The notes under the pieces were generated by a model, which saw nothing but the letters and a program-made list of their open reading frames with translations, did no database searches and had not been told where the DNA came from. A program made the position numbers and the translations under genes. Below are positions 22,101 through 33,430 of a stretch of DNA of 47,208 nucleotides, in pieces (within the stretch, counting starts at the first letter, position 1; every line of letters begins with the position of its first letter). Origin of the DNA: Helochares maculicollis (taxonomy: Eukaryota > Arthropoda > Insecta > Coleoptera > Hydrophilidae); contig JAWQRO010000236.1 in NCBI GenBank assembly GCA_033557835.1, forward strand, positions 1 to 47,208, in the 5' to 3' direction.

Positions 22101-25100
22101 TTTCCCTAGATCATGGCTGCTTGGAGGATTATGAGACTTGCACAGTTTTGTCTTTCTCCTTAGCACCGGGGTTGCTTAAATCGGATAAAATAATAAGCGC
22201 CTTTAAGTTTTAGGTCGTTGAAGGTATAGCTTGATTTACTGAATTTGAGATGTGAGTTATTTAATATTAATTTTAATAACGCTTTATTTAGCCCTGACAT
22301 TTTAGTAGCTCATTATTATTATTTCAACATAAACATAATTTCTATATTTATGTATATCTATGTAATAAATATATTTAATCTTTTTCTATTATGGAACTTT
22401 TATTATAAAATTTCGCCGAGTAAGGTCTCGGCATTTTCACTATTAATTTATACGAAAAAGAACAACCAAAACCAAGATTAATTAGGATAATACCAATTTG
22501 ACTCTCGTAATGTCGCTTTGTGGTTGCCTGCTCGGTGTTATATTTATGATTGTAGATATAAGTGGATTCATTAATGTCACGAAACAAAAGTACGCAAAAC
22601 AAAGTGGCATCTATAATTTCGCGGTAGTTGAAATTTAAATAATATTATCGGTGCTAAACATCTTCGTTACCTATTTATTTTTAGAGTATGAATAAAATGC
22701 TATTCAGTAGATTTGTTACTACTTTAAAGTTATAATAATGATGCATTTTCAGAAGTGCCATTTTGTAATTTTACAATTACAAAATTCGAAGAAAATTGTA
22801 AAGTTGCTAATAAACATCCCGATGAAAGTGTCCTGACTTATTGATTTAAGTATAATAAGTGTACTTTGTACAAAAGTGTACAACAGATATCAAAATTACT
22901 TTTAAAAACTTCTCTACAAAAAACAAAACAATGTAATTAAAAAATATAAAATAAGATACATTTCAAAAACCAGTTGTATAGTAGAAAGCTACTATATTTA
23001 TTCATCCATAAAAGGAAAGAAATACTTGCTAGGCCATTTTTGAGCTTGCACCCTATAATGAAATGAGAGGTGATTTAATCGAGGTGTAAGTATAAAACAA
23101 ACACCATTGTTCCTATAGATAAGAAATTAACATTAAGATTATTTTTTAAAATTGCAAAAATAACTGCATTTGAGAATTCAATCAAAAATTGGTATTTTCG
23201 CAAGGAACCGTGCGTTCAAAGAATGGAGAACTTCACCTGATTTGGTCTATTTCTACATGAACATTAAAATGGTAACGTTATGAATGTAATTCGTCATATT
23301 ATTTGCTGGCTTATTTTTTCAGTGATGTAAATGGCCTCTAGCCAAATGTTCTCAGGGAAATAGAATGAATAGGTGCCTGATGATGATGACAACTGAAGTG
23401 TAGCTAGAAAAATTACTTTCTCAGAAGAAAAGTTGTCACTTCGTTTGGCCCAAGTAGTATTGTTTAATAAATTTGTATAAAATAGTGTCATTTTGATTAT
23501 CATAAGCAAGTTCTCAAATGATTTCATATGGGTTCTGTATTATATTATTTTTGATCAGATTTTAAAACTTAATAAGATAAGTAGTAACCAATGATTAATG
23601 ATTTTTCAATATATTTTTACAGTTAGAGCCAAATGAATTTAAGCTGATTAAGTAAAGAAGAGTCACCTTCGCGGAAGAAATTTGGTGTGTGCAAGGTGTT
23701 GCATAGTTGACAACATTATATATTTAGATTGAAATCATAAAGCCAAATTCCGATAGTATTTGTCTCCATGCTGTTAATTTCGAGTTGAATTTGGTTTAAT
23801 AATTCGAGCGATTTGTGGCTTTCTTTGAGACTGAATTTTTTGGTATTTTATATGATTTTTTCGACTGTTGACTAGAACGATAGTTTATCTCTTAATTCCT
23901 GCAGGAAATCTGGGTGGTTTAAAACAGGTATACAAACTGATAATTCTTGCATATATTCAATAATTCTAAAAATCAAGTAAATGTTCTAGTTTTTGTCCTT
24001 TCTGCAAGCCATCATTAAGACTTTGGCTACACTGGCTACATTGGCACTGGCCAATGGCAGCGGTTGTAAGATTTGATAAGATACCACCTCAATGTACTAA
24101 AAGAAATCGCATTCCTTAATTAAAAATCTGTTTTGGGCAATTGAATCTTGAAATTTTGTTGTATATATCTCGAACAGATCTAGCTGATTAATATCATTAA
24201 TATAATAATTTTAAGCTCTCCTAAATTAGCTTGCAAACAATTACGTCATCTGTACGTAGTAAACAGGTCTCTTTTATTTGATCCTTATGTTGTTCTAAAT
24301 GAGGATATGAAAACCTATCGTATATTATTTTGATCATCTGTAATAATACCCCGTGTTTGTATTTCAGATGCGGTAAATTTTTTGTATAATCTATATTGGC
24401 CTTGCTAACTTGCTCATGTGTTGCCATTATTTCAGATGATTCCGTTTATTAAAGTTCTGCTTATTTGTTTGTTAACTTCGCCTTAACGAATCTGCGGGAA
24501 TTTGATGCAGGTACGCTCTCTGTTCGCTGTTCAAACTTCGTTAGTAGTTTGCGTGGTGGTTAATAAAGATAAATCTGTTAGTTGCTTGCAGATTTTACAT
24601 ATTTGTGAGGGTTTTTTTTTGTAATTTTTTAACCTGACCAGTTCTAATAAGAAATTCTAATTCACCAAAGCGAAGTTGCTGGCAATTTCTATTGCTGTAT
24701 GTGTAGACACATATTTTTCATTAAATGTTTTAAAGGCGAAACAATAAGCTGTCGCTCATAATTGTCCCTCTCCCAATTGCATAAGGTCGTTAAGTATGAA
24801 GTATGTATAAAAAAGGCAAATATGTTAATTTACAAATATATGGACTAATCAAAGTACGCATACAAGAGTGAATAAATGCATGAGAAGTCAGTTCTACGGT
24901 GTCGTTATTAATCCCCTGTTACATTTTTATCTGCAAATTCATGTGATATTTGCTGCAAGCAATTTAAGTTTTATACATTTTCGAAATACGAATATTGAAT
25001 TTACCTTAGCATAATTAGGAAGTAAATTGCGACAAAATTGGGAAAAATCTCCCGTACAATGGTTAACAAACCATCATCCAGTTTGCTTACACAAAAATTT

Positions 25101-25969
25101 AGCAATTAGGTCGAGAGGGCCGCTTTTGAGAAAATCTCTAGCGTCGAGATTCAATTAAAATAATTCGCAGACTTCTTGCAATTTCAGAAAGAAAATCTTG
25201 AAAGGGTAAACTTTAAAAAGCGCAAACTATTTTCAAATGAAATCCCGAGAATGCATAGCTCGAAGAGGAGGCGAGCTTAGCTTCTCCGCAAAGAGGCAAA
25301 ACGTAAACGTGCAACTGTACGGTAAACAAACCGCACGAATCTGCATAATCAGAGGACAGACGGAAGGAAAATAAGAAGGCAAAAGTTTTCCTCCACAGCT
25401 CGACTCAGTCTCTGCTGCCTTTGTTGGTGCTTGGGAGTTTATAAGCTGCGCGCAATTTGAATTTTGAGTCAGTTTTCGGACTGCTGTAATTTATAACTTT
25501 AATTATGTTCAAAGCGGTGTTGTTAGACTTAATGAAATCTATACACATAGGGAGAAGTGGAGCAAATAAATCCCGGTCACGGTTTCGAGAGGGGCGCCGG
25601 CCGTGCCGTGGCGTGGTGAAAGACAAACTTTGAGCTTTACATCCTAACAAACCTAATACAAGAACCTTTTGCCATCGAACTAATTCGAATTTTCAGTGCG
25701 GCGGTTGAAGGCAAGCTAAGGAAAAAGTTAAATCGAAATGCTCTCGGAGTTCATTTAACTTCGACAGCAGATCCTGTACGCCAGGAGCAGTGGAAGTGAG
25801 TACATCCAGCTAGAGTCCTTCCTTTCTGCAATCATTGTCTGTCGTTGGAAATTTACACTTGGCTTGCCTCGTCACCGTGTCCCTATATTGCATTTAGCGT
25901 CAGATAAATGGAAGAATCTTCTCGCTAGCTGACACCGTTCTAATCTAATACTTCTCTCCTTCAGCTAGG
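19101..25969. other. Long AT-rich region without recognised gene
   Basis: No protein family is recognised in any open stretch. Structures seen are a perfect 11-bp inverted repeat with a 4-nt loop (22760-22785) and three degenerate 9-bp steps around TTTGGCTAC / ACTGGCTAC / ATTGGCACT (about 24023-24049). A somewhat GC-richer region lies at 25130-25900. The - strand around 23300-24430 might hold more retroelement debris, but I could not place it. Confidence 0.35.
22760..22785. repeat. Inverted repeat, 11-bp arms
   Basis: ATTTTGTAATT, loop TTAC, AATTACAAAAT: a perfect AT-rich stem. An alternative pairing of TTTACAATT (about 22770-22778) with AATTGTAAA (about 22794-22802) also exists. Probably a chance product of AT-rich sequence. 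Confidence 0.6.
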
Positions 25970-26070
25970 GCCTTTGGTGTCTCCTTTTCCTAGTGCCTCT
26001 GGTATCTCTTTTTTCAGATGTCTATAGTGTCTCTTTCTCATGAATGTGGTGTCCTCCACTTCCTTCAGAT
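25970..26070 (+). repeat. 25-bp pyrimidine-rich minisatellite, four units
   Basis: Units are 25970-25994, 25995-26019, 26020-26045 (26 bp) and 26046-26070. The first two are GCCTTTGGTGTCTCCTTTTC + CTAGT and GCCTCTGGTATCTCTTTTTT + CAGAT. Units 3 and 4 are more diverged (TAGTGTCTCTTTCTC, CAGAT end). Weaker half-units may flank on both sides (about 25940-25969 and 26071-26095). Confidence 0.75.
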
Positions 26071-28609
26071 CGTCTTTTCTCCTTCAACCTATTAAGTTTT
26101 TGCTAAATTAAATGTTAAAGTGCGCTCACTTGGAAACGAAAAACACAGAAATTTCCATAAGTTGAAATGCCAAGAGAGCTACCAGGATAATTATGATAAC
26201 AAGTTTAATTTAAATTGGTCTCTGTACAAGTTCTAAATCCTGACCGAAAGTGCAGCCCAGGGGTATTTCCGCGTGGACGTAATTCCCGAGAAAAGATTTG
26301 TCCCGCGATTTAAAGGTGAATTTATGGGTCATTTTAATGATCCCCTTTGTGTCCTTGGTCCCAAGTTACTCGATAGAAGTAAAACATATGAACAGACAAT
26401 GGCCAGGGAATAGCCGTAAAACGAACAATGAGACTATTAAGCGGGTCCAATTGGCAGAGGCGCTCTCTGGAGGGGCTTATAACTTATGAATGAAACTTAT
26501 GCTAAGAAGAGGCTTGTTAAAGCCGCCTGTGATAGACGATGAAGCCACCACTGTTCGAAGCCAAAGACGTTAACAGGGACAAGCCGCTGATTGCGAATGA
26601 CGTTTTGATAAGAAGTAAACCTACTGTTAGGGGAAAACAGTTTTCAACACAGACCGGCTTCGCATCTGAGAGTTGGTAAATAGTTCACTTCAGAAAATAA
26701 ACGTAAAGGATTTATTGAAATAATTAGATGTAAACGTTTAGATAATTGTATAGCGTTTAGAGCTCAAATATTGTGTTAAGCGTAAACGTTTTTCTAACAC
26801 GGTAGTGAATAGATTTATTTTTTATCAATTTTAAGTTAAAACTACGTTAAAATATTAATTATAAAGAACGTTAAACATACTTTAATTAGGTATAAACTGT
26901 TCATTTTGAAGCATAGTTATTTTAATACGTTAATACCTATTGATGAGATGAATCGATTGCAAAGTATTAATGTTTACTTATTGTCAAAATGAGATAATGT
27001 GCTTTTATTTTGTGTTGAGTATGATTTCATTATACTTTAACATTTCATTTGAATATTTTATGACAAAATTTGTTTTGAAAATACGTACGATATCTTTTAC
27101 ATATATCGCATATGTTTGTAAACTATTTAAATGGCGATCGATTTTTGCATTAGTATAAAATATACTGAACTCAAACTGCGGATACAGACTAATTATTAAG
27201 TTGACTCACATGTTAGAGCAAATTTGCAGTCATAGCTTTGATATTTGTAACTCCCAAAATATTTACTATGTGATTTTCATTTATGTTTGCTGATAATTTC
27301 AATGATATAAAAAAATTGTTCATTTTACGCGGCATGTATTAAGGCAAGGGAGCATAGATAAGTGCAGTGGAAGATCAGAAAGTATCTTTTTGCACTTCAA
27401 CTTATATTTGCCGATAATTTAAACTGCATCAAGAAATACATTCAATTTGCGATGGGTGTATTTAGTTATAGGACATGGACAGGTTCAGTGGATCATCAAA
27501 GCTTATCCTTACCCTCCAATGTTTTTGTGTTTCTATGGATATTTTCTACTGTAAGTCTGCGTCTTTATTCAAGGGATATTCCTTGACGGAAATGTCGTTG
27601 GACGTGTTGAAAGGATGAAAGAGCTAAAGTAATAATATTGTGATATCTGGTATTGCAAAAATAACGATGAGGCTTGCTATGAAAGCAATTCGCTCGCGCG
27701 AGATCCGAACTCGATAATGAAAAACATGTTTAATTACAAAACTTAAAAAGATATCTTTAGAATGTGTTTTTCGAACAATATTAAAAAGTCAAAGGAATTT
27801 AAGCATTCCTGATTGCATTCTATAAGCGATAGTTACACGATGTTAATGTGAAAATGTATTATTATTGTATTATATTTACAAACTACTTAATTATTTGTTC
27901 TTTTACGTATTAGTAATGGATCAGGGTTTTGCACGAAAAACTAGAAGTTCGAAGATTTATTCTAAGCCTACGTTTAAGAAGAAAAATATAATGTAACGTA
28001 AATTAAAACGTATAGTCAATTGTTAGATATGTTTCAGAAAAGTGTATTTTGAAGCAGTTTAACGAGCCAATATAAAAATGTATAGCCACTAAAACAGAAA
28101 TTATGGAAACGATATGTAATACCTAGTAGGAAATTGTATGGAAGCTTGTATATTCAGATTTTCTCATTACGTTCAATTACTGTTTGGTATTTATTTGATA
28201 TTTTCAAAGGTAACACAGGAAGGACGTATATTTAATATTACTTCTTAGCAAGTGATTTTTTTAAATTCAAAAGCAGTTTGTGAATTAGATCATTGTTATA
28301 TGTGTGCAGCACGCCTATTTGCTGGACAATTATTTAATATTCGTATTATCAAAACAATTGTTTGCATTTTGCAATTAAGTTCTCGTTTCTTCATTCTTTC
28401 TAACAGAAAACTTCCATAGAGTTAAGGGCAGGTTGCTTGTTAATGGAACACATCTGTATATTGTTTAAAACAATATAAATTGTAATGACCGTCCAAAGTT
28501 GTTCCTTTCGAAATGATCGATCCAACCACGAAAATTTGATAAACTAACATCGGCAAAAATAGAAAATTGCCTCCATCAACCTCACGAATTACCAATATAC
28601 GCGTCAAAT
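26071..28609. other. Intergenic region with a balanced-composition patch at 26220-26660
   Basis: The patch 26220-26660 has even base use and many distinct words and could be a conserved regulatory element. One frame is open over 26298-26489 without a recognisable domain. From 26700 to 28500 the sequence is AT-rich and featureless. Confidence 0.35.
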
Positions 28610-29030
28610 CTAGCCTTCGAAATACATCTCGATGAGAAGTGGAGAACGATTTGTATTTCCTCAGGTAATAGCCAGGCTAGATTCGCATGCAGAGAAATTA
28701 GAGGAGGCGACGAGTAGCAACCGCAATTTATGGCGAAGGTTTATTAATGCCAAGTTTCAGAAACTAACCCTGATTTATATACCTATTTGGTGTTGTCTTA
28801 TAGAGACTGCCCTAATTCGCATCATTAATAACAGGGGTGCCAATTCCATAAAAGCTAGTTTGATGGAAACCACTTACCCCGTTCTCTCAATTAGGCCCCA
28901 TCTTAATAGCCCCTGGCAACTTTTGTTTTTGATAGTACGGGACCAAGCATAAAAGGTGGCGCTACCAATCGACTGCGACGGCGACGACGCTGCCCATTAT
29001 AAGCACTTGCTTAATTACTAATTAGTTCTC
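28610..29030. promoter_or_regulatory. Candidate conserved enhancer with homeodomain-type words
   Basis: An island of more even composition. It contains TTTATGGC (28727-28734, similar to posterior Hox binding words), ATTAATAACA, and at its right end GCTTAATTACTAATTAG (about 29009-29025), which has two TAAT/ATTA cores, next to a CGACGGCGACGACG stretch. One frame stays open for 106 codons (28632-28952) but shows no family. I favour a cis-regulatory element; an unrecognised exon cannot be excluded. Confidence 0.35.
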
Positions 29031-30269
29031 AAAACCTTCAATATTATCGTATAATTGCGTCTCTCTATTTATCAAAGTCTCTTTGCCGTAAATTTGAATC
29101 GACCCGATGTGATGGTGAAGGGTGTGGGAAATAATCCTGAGGGTGCTTTTTACTTTGTATGGGACCATGTCTTGTGCAGATTTTCCTCTAATTTTTGTTT
29201 TATAGAAGATATCAAACATTCTGAATTATTAGGAAGTATAGTCCAATGTTCGATTACCAATTCAGTTTTGTATTAAACAATAAAAGTTCAATGAGAGATA
29301 GAGAGAGCACAACCACAACTATCCTAAATTTAGTTATTAGAAATTTAGGCAACTGCTATATTTATATGTAAAATGTAAGAACATGTGGCTATATAAACTT
29401 ACTTTTAAGATGCTGGGTAAGGTTGAGGTTTTAAATGTCAGTTACCTGAAACAAGCGAAAAATAAATTATATTAAAAGATAAAATAAAATCATATATACA
29501 TCTACCAACACCCCTCAAAGACCGCCAAGCATTATAAGAAGAAATAAATACGAAGAAATTTGTTCCTAAACCGAAAATGATGGGCTATTGCAATTTAGTT
29601 TTGGGTTAGTCTCCTAGAGAGAAAAAGATATGAATAAATGTAACGGGTAATCCCCGTAACGTATGTGTTGTATACACAGTAGATTTAAGTTTTCTACTCG
29701 CTCTTTTTGTGGGATTTTATAAGCTGAGACAAGACGTTTTGAACACACCACAAAACTTCATTGTGTAAAGAAAATAAGCATTAGTAATTCATGAAAACCA
29801 CAGAGCGGGGAAACAAGCCAGCATAAGCTCACTTTATGGTCGCCGAGTTTTCATATTAGATGCCGAAAGTCTACTGGCTTCATCAGCTATATTATACATT
29901 TTTATAACCATCGTCATCTTAAACAAAATATATTTAATTTATATGCGCATTGATTAAACGGCTCATTCCGCTACGCTCATAAAATTTAATAAATGAATTT
30001 CCCCATTTTTATTTTCATTCTTACAGCCCAATCTTCTCCTGCTATCTTGCTACTTTTATGAAATTCCGTATTTTATAGGTATTTACTACCTTTATCATCA
30101 ATGCTTTGAACTAGATAATTATATTTGCGATAGGAGCATAGGAATTTTGCATACATATTTGTGACCAGGATTGCTTTGAAATGATAAAAGTAGTTTAGCG
30201 ACCTGCAAATGAATTTGTTTTTTTTTCAGAAATATTAGATCAAACCACTATTTATCCATAAAGTACAAA
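29031..30269. other. Intergenic stretch
   Basis: No gene recognised. A small inverted repeat ACGGG-TAATC-CCCGT lies at about 29643-29657. Near 29860-29885 the words GCCGAAAGT...GGCTTCATCAG resemble, in reverse, the GAAGCGAAAC-type motif at the 3' end of Penelope elements, too weakly for a call. Confidence 0.3.
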
Positions 30270-30760
30270 ATTATTTTCAAACAAATGCTTTTTTAATTAC
30301 AATGGACAGGGGGTTCATTTTATGATCGAAATTTAGCAACAACATCGTTTTCAAGCGGAATCTCCAGTATATTTTTAGATGTTTTAATTGTAACAACCAA
30401 ATAACAAAGTAATTGAATATTATTCCAAGAAATGTTCAAAGTAGCAGCCATGAGTGGCTTGACAATGTTCATCAGTATTGATACAAACTCAAGATTTAAT
30501 GTGTTCCTAAATGTAGAAATCTAATATGGCCATTCAATGAATTATATCTTTCAAACCACCTTTGCAAAAGGATTGTATTTAATTTCAAACTTAGACTCTG
30601 TAATACCATCTTATTAGAGCCTGATATAACCTAGTTCTGTTTCGTTAGATATAATTCAGTGATGGGGCATTAATTATTTTTGAAGTATGGCTACGTAGCG
30701 ATTAGATGTTAATGTGCCATTAAATGGTTCTCCTGATTTGTTTTCCATCTCCTTTAACAA
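30270..30760 (-). pseudogene. Possible DDE transposase relic
   Basis: On the - strand, 30740-30680 reads GEPFNGTLTSNRYVAILQ, which resembles the block N.T.(S/N)xRYVxxL that precedes the QQDGAxxH catalytic motif in a group of Tc1/mariner-related arthropod transposases. About 60 bases further a degraded GYIRL..DGITE follows, in the expected order. After that, reading is broken by stops, with a weak C-terminal-like stretch (about 30490-30430). It would be an inactive fragment next to the Penelope element. The match rests on two short blocks, so it stays tentative. Confidence 0.35.
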
Positions 30761-30856
30761 ATCTCTAAAATTTTGACGATATTAAGTATAAACGTTCTTA
30801 GCCATGTATGGACTGTATTTTGAACAATACAGCAACCATGCTTGTTTACTCTTTAA

Positions 30857-31580
30857 AGATAGCCGACAAAAAGCTCAAAGAAGAAAATATGAAAAAAACG
30901 AAAAAGCCTTTTTAAAAAATAACTACCCGTATAAATTAATAAAAAAAATAATTTCGTACATAACAAAAAACAACAACGATACCACAGGGTCATACATACA
31001 CTAAAAGAAACTCGAAAAATTCAGCATAATACCTGCCTTCAGCACAATGACAAAAAATCCATCTATATTTACTAATACAAAACAACAAAATCAACAAGAA
31101 GGATATTAACAACGTAGTGTACAAAATTAATTGCAAGGAATGCAATAAAAACTATATTGAAACTATGTCCCAACCGCTCAAAAATAGAATAAACCAACAT
31201 AAATCAGACACAAACATTAAACCAAACAGCACAGCTTTAGCAAAACATGCCAACGAATAAACACATTCGTTCGACTACGAGAACACAAAAATTCTAGAAA
31301 TTGAAAAAAACACAAGGAAATGTTTTCTATTGGAAATCCTGTACATAAAAACAGAAGAAATAGCCTGCAACAGTAAGAAAGACATACTTACTACGAAAAT
31401 TCACAAAAGGCACTAAAGTAACCAAAACAATTAATTGGTTACAAATAAATAAAATGTTTGTTTACAAACAAATTATCAAAATTTAAATAAAAACGTCACT
31501 TCTGACGATGCTTGTTATAAAATGAAGCGAAACTGTAAATAATAGTAGCAAATATAACATCTGAAGCTACTAAATAGCGT
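30857..31580 (+). mobile_element. Penelope-like element, 3' part
   Basis: 5'-truncated retroelement of the Penelope group, whose protein joins a telomerase-related reverse transcriptase to a GIY-YIG endonuclease. What remains is the tail of the reverse-transcriptase/linker region (SRQKAQRRKYEKNEKAFLKN followed by NYPYKLIKKI, 30858-30955; the N.YP..(L/F)I block is typical), a frame change, the endonuclease (see separate entry) and a 3' UTR. In the UTR, TGACGATGCTTGTTATAAAA then TGAAGCGAAAC (31504-31534) is the Penelope-type terminal motif. The right boundary is estimated. Confidence 0.8.
31090..31416 (+). pseudogene. Penelope GIY-YIG endonuclease domain with one stop
   Basis: One frame reads KINKKDINNVVYKINCKECN, then KNYIET, with VVYKI at 31114-31128 and YIE at 31152-31160. 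Penelope endonucleases have (V/I)YxIxCxxC...YIGQT, so the Gly of YIG is Glu here. Then come NRINQH (the Arg and His conserved in the family), ALAKHANE, HSFDYENTKILEIE and a CFLLEILYI block with the expected Glu, ending at TAA 31414-31416. A single in-frame TAA at 31258-31260 interrupts it. Two cysteines of the CxxC pair typical of this group are kept. With one stop and few lesions it is the youngest coding relic in the window apart from the right-edge mariner. Confidence 0.85.
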
Positions 31581-31960
31581 TTTATTCATAAACCTTACAT
31601 CAAACAAATAAAATACAATATAAAAATAAAATAATTAATTATATATTACAACGAATATAAGTAAATTGTGAAAAAAACATGTGACAAATTGTTCAATAGA
31701 ATTTATCTATTCCTGCTCTCAAAATTGAAAGCAGAGTGCATGCATACGCTCCAGCAGCACGGGAACTCTAAACCACAGATTTTCTATCAAATTATTAAAA
31801 AACCGCGCCCGAACTTCCGATTTTTGCACTCCTTAGTATGCATTCGAGCACACAAGCGCACGCATCGACTTGACTCGAATCCTAAAACACCAAACACCAT
31901 CCTGATTTTTCTTGTATGCAATATTTACGCCCTTTACGTGGAATACGTCCGCGATATCGC
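31581..31960. other. Spacer after the Penelope element
   Basis: AT-rich at first, then a mixed-composition segment from about 31720. It forms the start of a long open frame (31668-32537) that is best explained by the pyrimidine-rich tract that follows. Confidence 0.35.
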
Positions 31961-32350
31961 TCGACGTAAACTTTTTCCTCCTGCTTTTTATTCTAATTCC
32001 ACAAGATCCTTCTCATTCTATAAAAGGGGTTCACCGTCAAACGAAAAGTTGTGGTCACTGTTTCCCCTATTTTCGCATTCCTTGTTCATCCTGTTCCCTC
32101 TTTATCCATATTCGCCTCTCATCCACATGTTGTCCCTACTATCGTTCTTATGTCATTTTCGTTCCCTCATCTTCCTTGTTCCATCAATTCTTTTTATTCA
32201 CTATTGCCACCCCCGTCTTTTTTCTACGCACATCTCATCAGTCTTTTTACCCGTCCTTTCATCTTTTACTCACCCCTGCATCCTTTTTAACCACCTTCGC
32301 AACCTAACCACCCACTTCCTCGTCCTGCCCTGTCCACAGCTGCTCCTGAC
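31961..32350 (+). other. Pyrimidine-rich tract that keeps a 289-codon frame open
   Basis: The + strand is dominated by C and T for nearly 400 bp (for example TTTCCCCTATTTTCGCATTC and CTCATCTTCCTTGTTCCATC). Stop codons all contain purines, so three overlapping frames stay open here, the longest spanning 31668-32537. Its conceptual product is Phe/Leu/Ser/Pro-rich, has no recognisable domain, and the other frames look the same, so I do not call a gene. TATAAAAGG (32019-32027), a perfect TATA-box word, lies near the left edge, with TCACTG about 36-41 bp downstream as a weak initiator. Confidence 0.6.
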
Positions 32351-33130
32351 CGCAGGGACGCAGTTTCCGAATAGAAGGAATACATCAAGTATGCAAATTG
32401 AATGTGTGGTAAACAGGGAGCTTGTATATGTTATATTGGTTAAACAAATACTCTTTCGAGCTTCTGGCCAAATGTTTCAAATAAATTACCATAAAACTTC
32501 GTTTTCCTTCAATATGAGCCACAATCTGAAAATTTGAGACCAAGGTCTATTATTAGATTAAGCTGCGGCAAAAAATTATTAAAATCATTGGTTATAGAGA
32601 AGAAAAACCGATGTCCTGAACCCAATATGAAAACCCATCAAGTTCTTGCTTGACAGGATCATATTGTCCTTCGAAAGGAGCGGACATGAATCGGTTAAAA
32701 TGCAGGAGTAGAGAGAGTTTTTGCTGCACTTCGAGGACAATCTGAGAGAGCATCTAGCATTTTCCAAATAATAAAACCCATAAATCAAGAGATCTTGAAA
32801 AACCCGGAACAATTTACATAGATTGAAAGAACGCCACCGAGTACATGTCAGATCGTACTCAAGAGATGACAAAAACTCGGCCAAATTCGTCGGTCAGTTC
32901 TTGCTTGACCTGTCGGGGACTTGTCGGAAAAACCCTCGACAGGAATATTTAACAAAGTTTTCACATTAGTTATCCAACTCTTGAAATTACCCCCTCTTTG
33001 TAGCAATAATTCGTACGTTCTGGAACGGAAAAAAGGAATTAAATCGAAAATTATCACCGCAAAAACAATTCCCCGAAAATTAGATTAGATTTTTTCCTCT
33101 TGTAAGCCTTATAAATCAGACAACTAACTG
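32351..33130. other. Intergenic stretch with duplicated 14-mer and hairpin
   Basis: AGTTCTTGCTTGAC occurs at 32641-32654 and again at 32896-32909, 255 bp apart. The second copy runs into a hairpin: CCTGTCG (32909-32915) plus GGG pairs with CCC plus CGACAGG (32937-32943), with a bulged T. Two open frames on the - strand (99 and 69 codons) have no recognised family. Confidence 0.5.
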
Positions 33131-33430
33131 AACTGTGCCAAGTGTTCGAGTACTTCCGTAAGATCATATCTCTTCGGATTACAAGGCGCTCATATCTTTT
33201 GGGGTTTAGTGTTCAGATTCGGACATCTACAGAAATCATGGAAAGTACGAACGGACGCGAATGGAACGGGGGCTTTCCAGCGCGTGATAATGACCACGAT
33301 ATGCGTGAACTTGTAATCCGCGTTATTTGAGTCCCTGTGCCAGGGACCACACAATCACTGCCCCAGTCGATATCTAGAGTCAGGCTGTGCCCGGACCGCT
33401 CCTCTCTCTATCGATTATTCATTATTTATA
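33131..33430. other. Balanced-composition island with short palindrome
   Basis: This stretch has even base use and contains GTCCCTG-TGC-CAGGGAC (33331-33347), a perfect 7-bp stem with a 3-nt loop. It could be a conserved non-coding element. No gene is seen. Confidence 0.4.

Noticed and set aside
26355..26380. TTGGTCCC as a possible miR-133 start
   Set aside because: The sequence after TTGGTCCC does not match miR-133 and no hairpin arm pairs with it.
27490..27515. AAGCTTTGATGATCC (minus strand) as a miR-2-like arm
   Set aside because: The seed ATCACAG is absent and no stem is formed.
31668..32537. 289-codon open frame as a protein gene
   Set aside because: Openness is explained by the pyrimidine-rich strand. 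Alternative frames are equally open, and the product is low-complexity without a domain.
33331..33347. GTCCCTG-TGC-CAGGGAC as a microRNA hairpin or terminator
   Set aside because: A stem of seven pairs with a 3-nt loop is far too short for a pre-miRNA, and factor-independent terminators are not expected in this type of genome.
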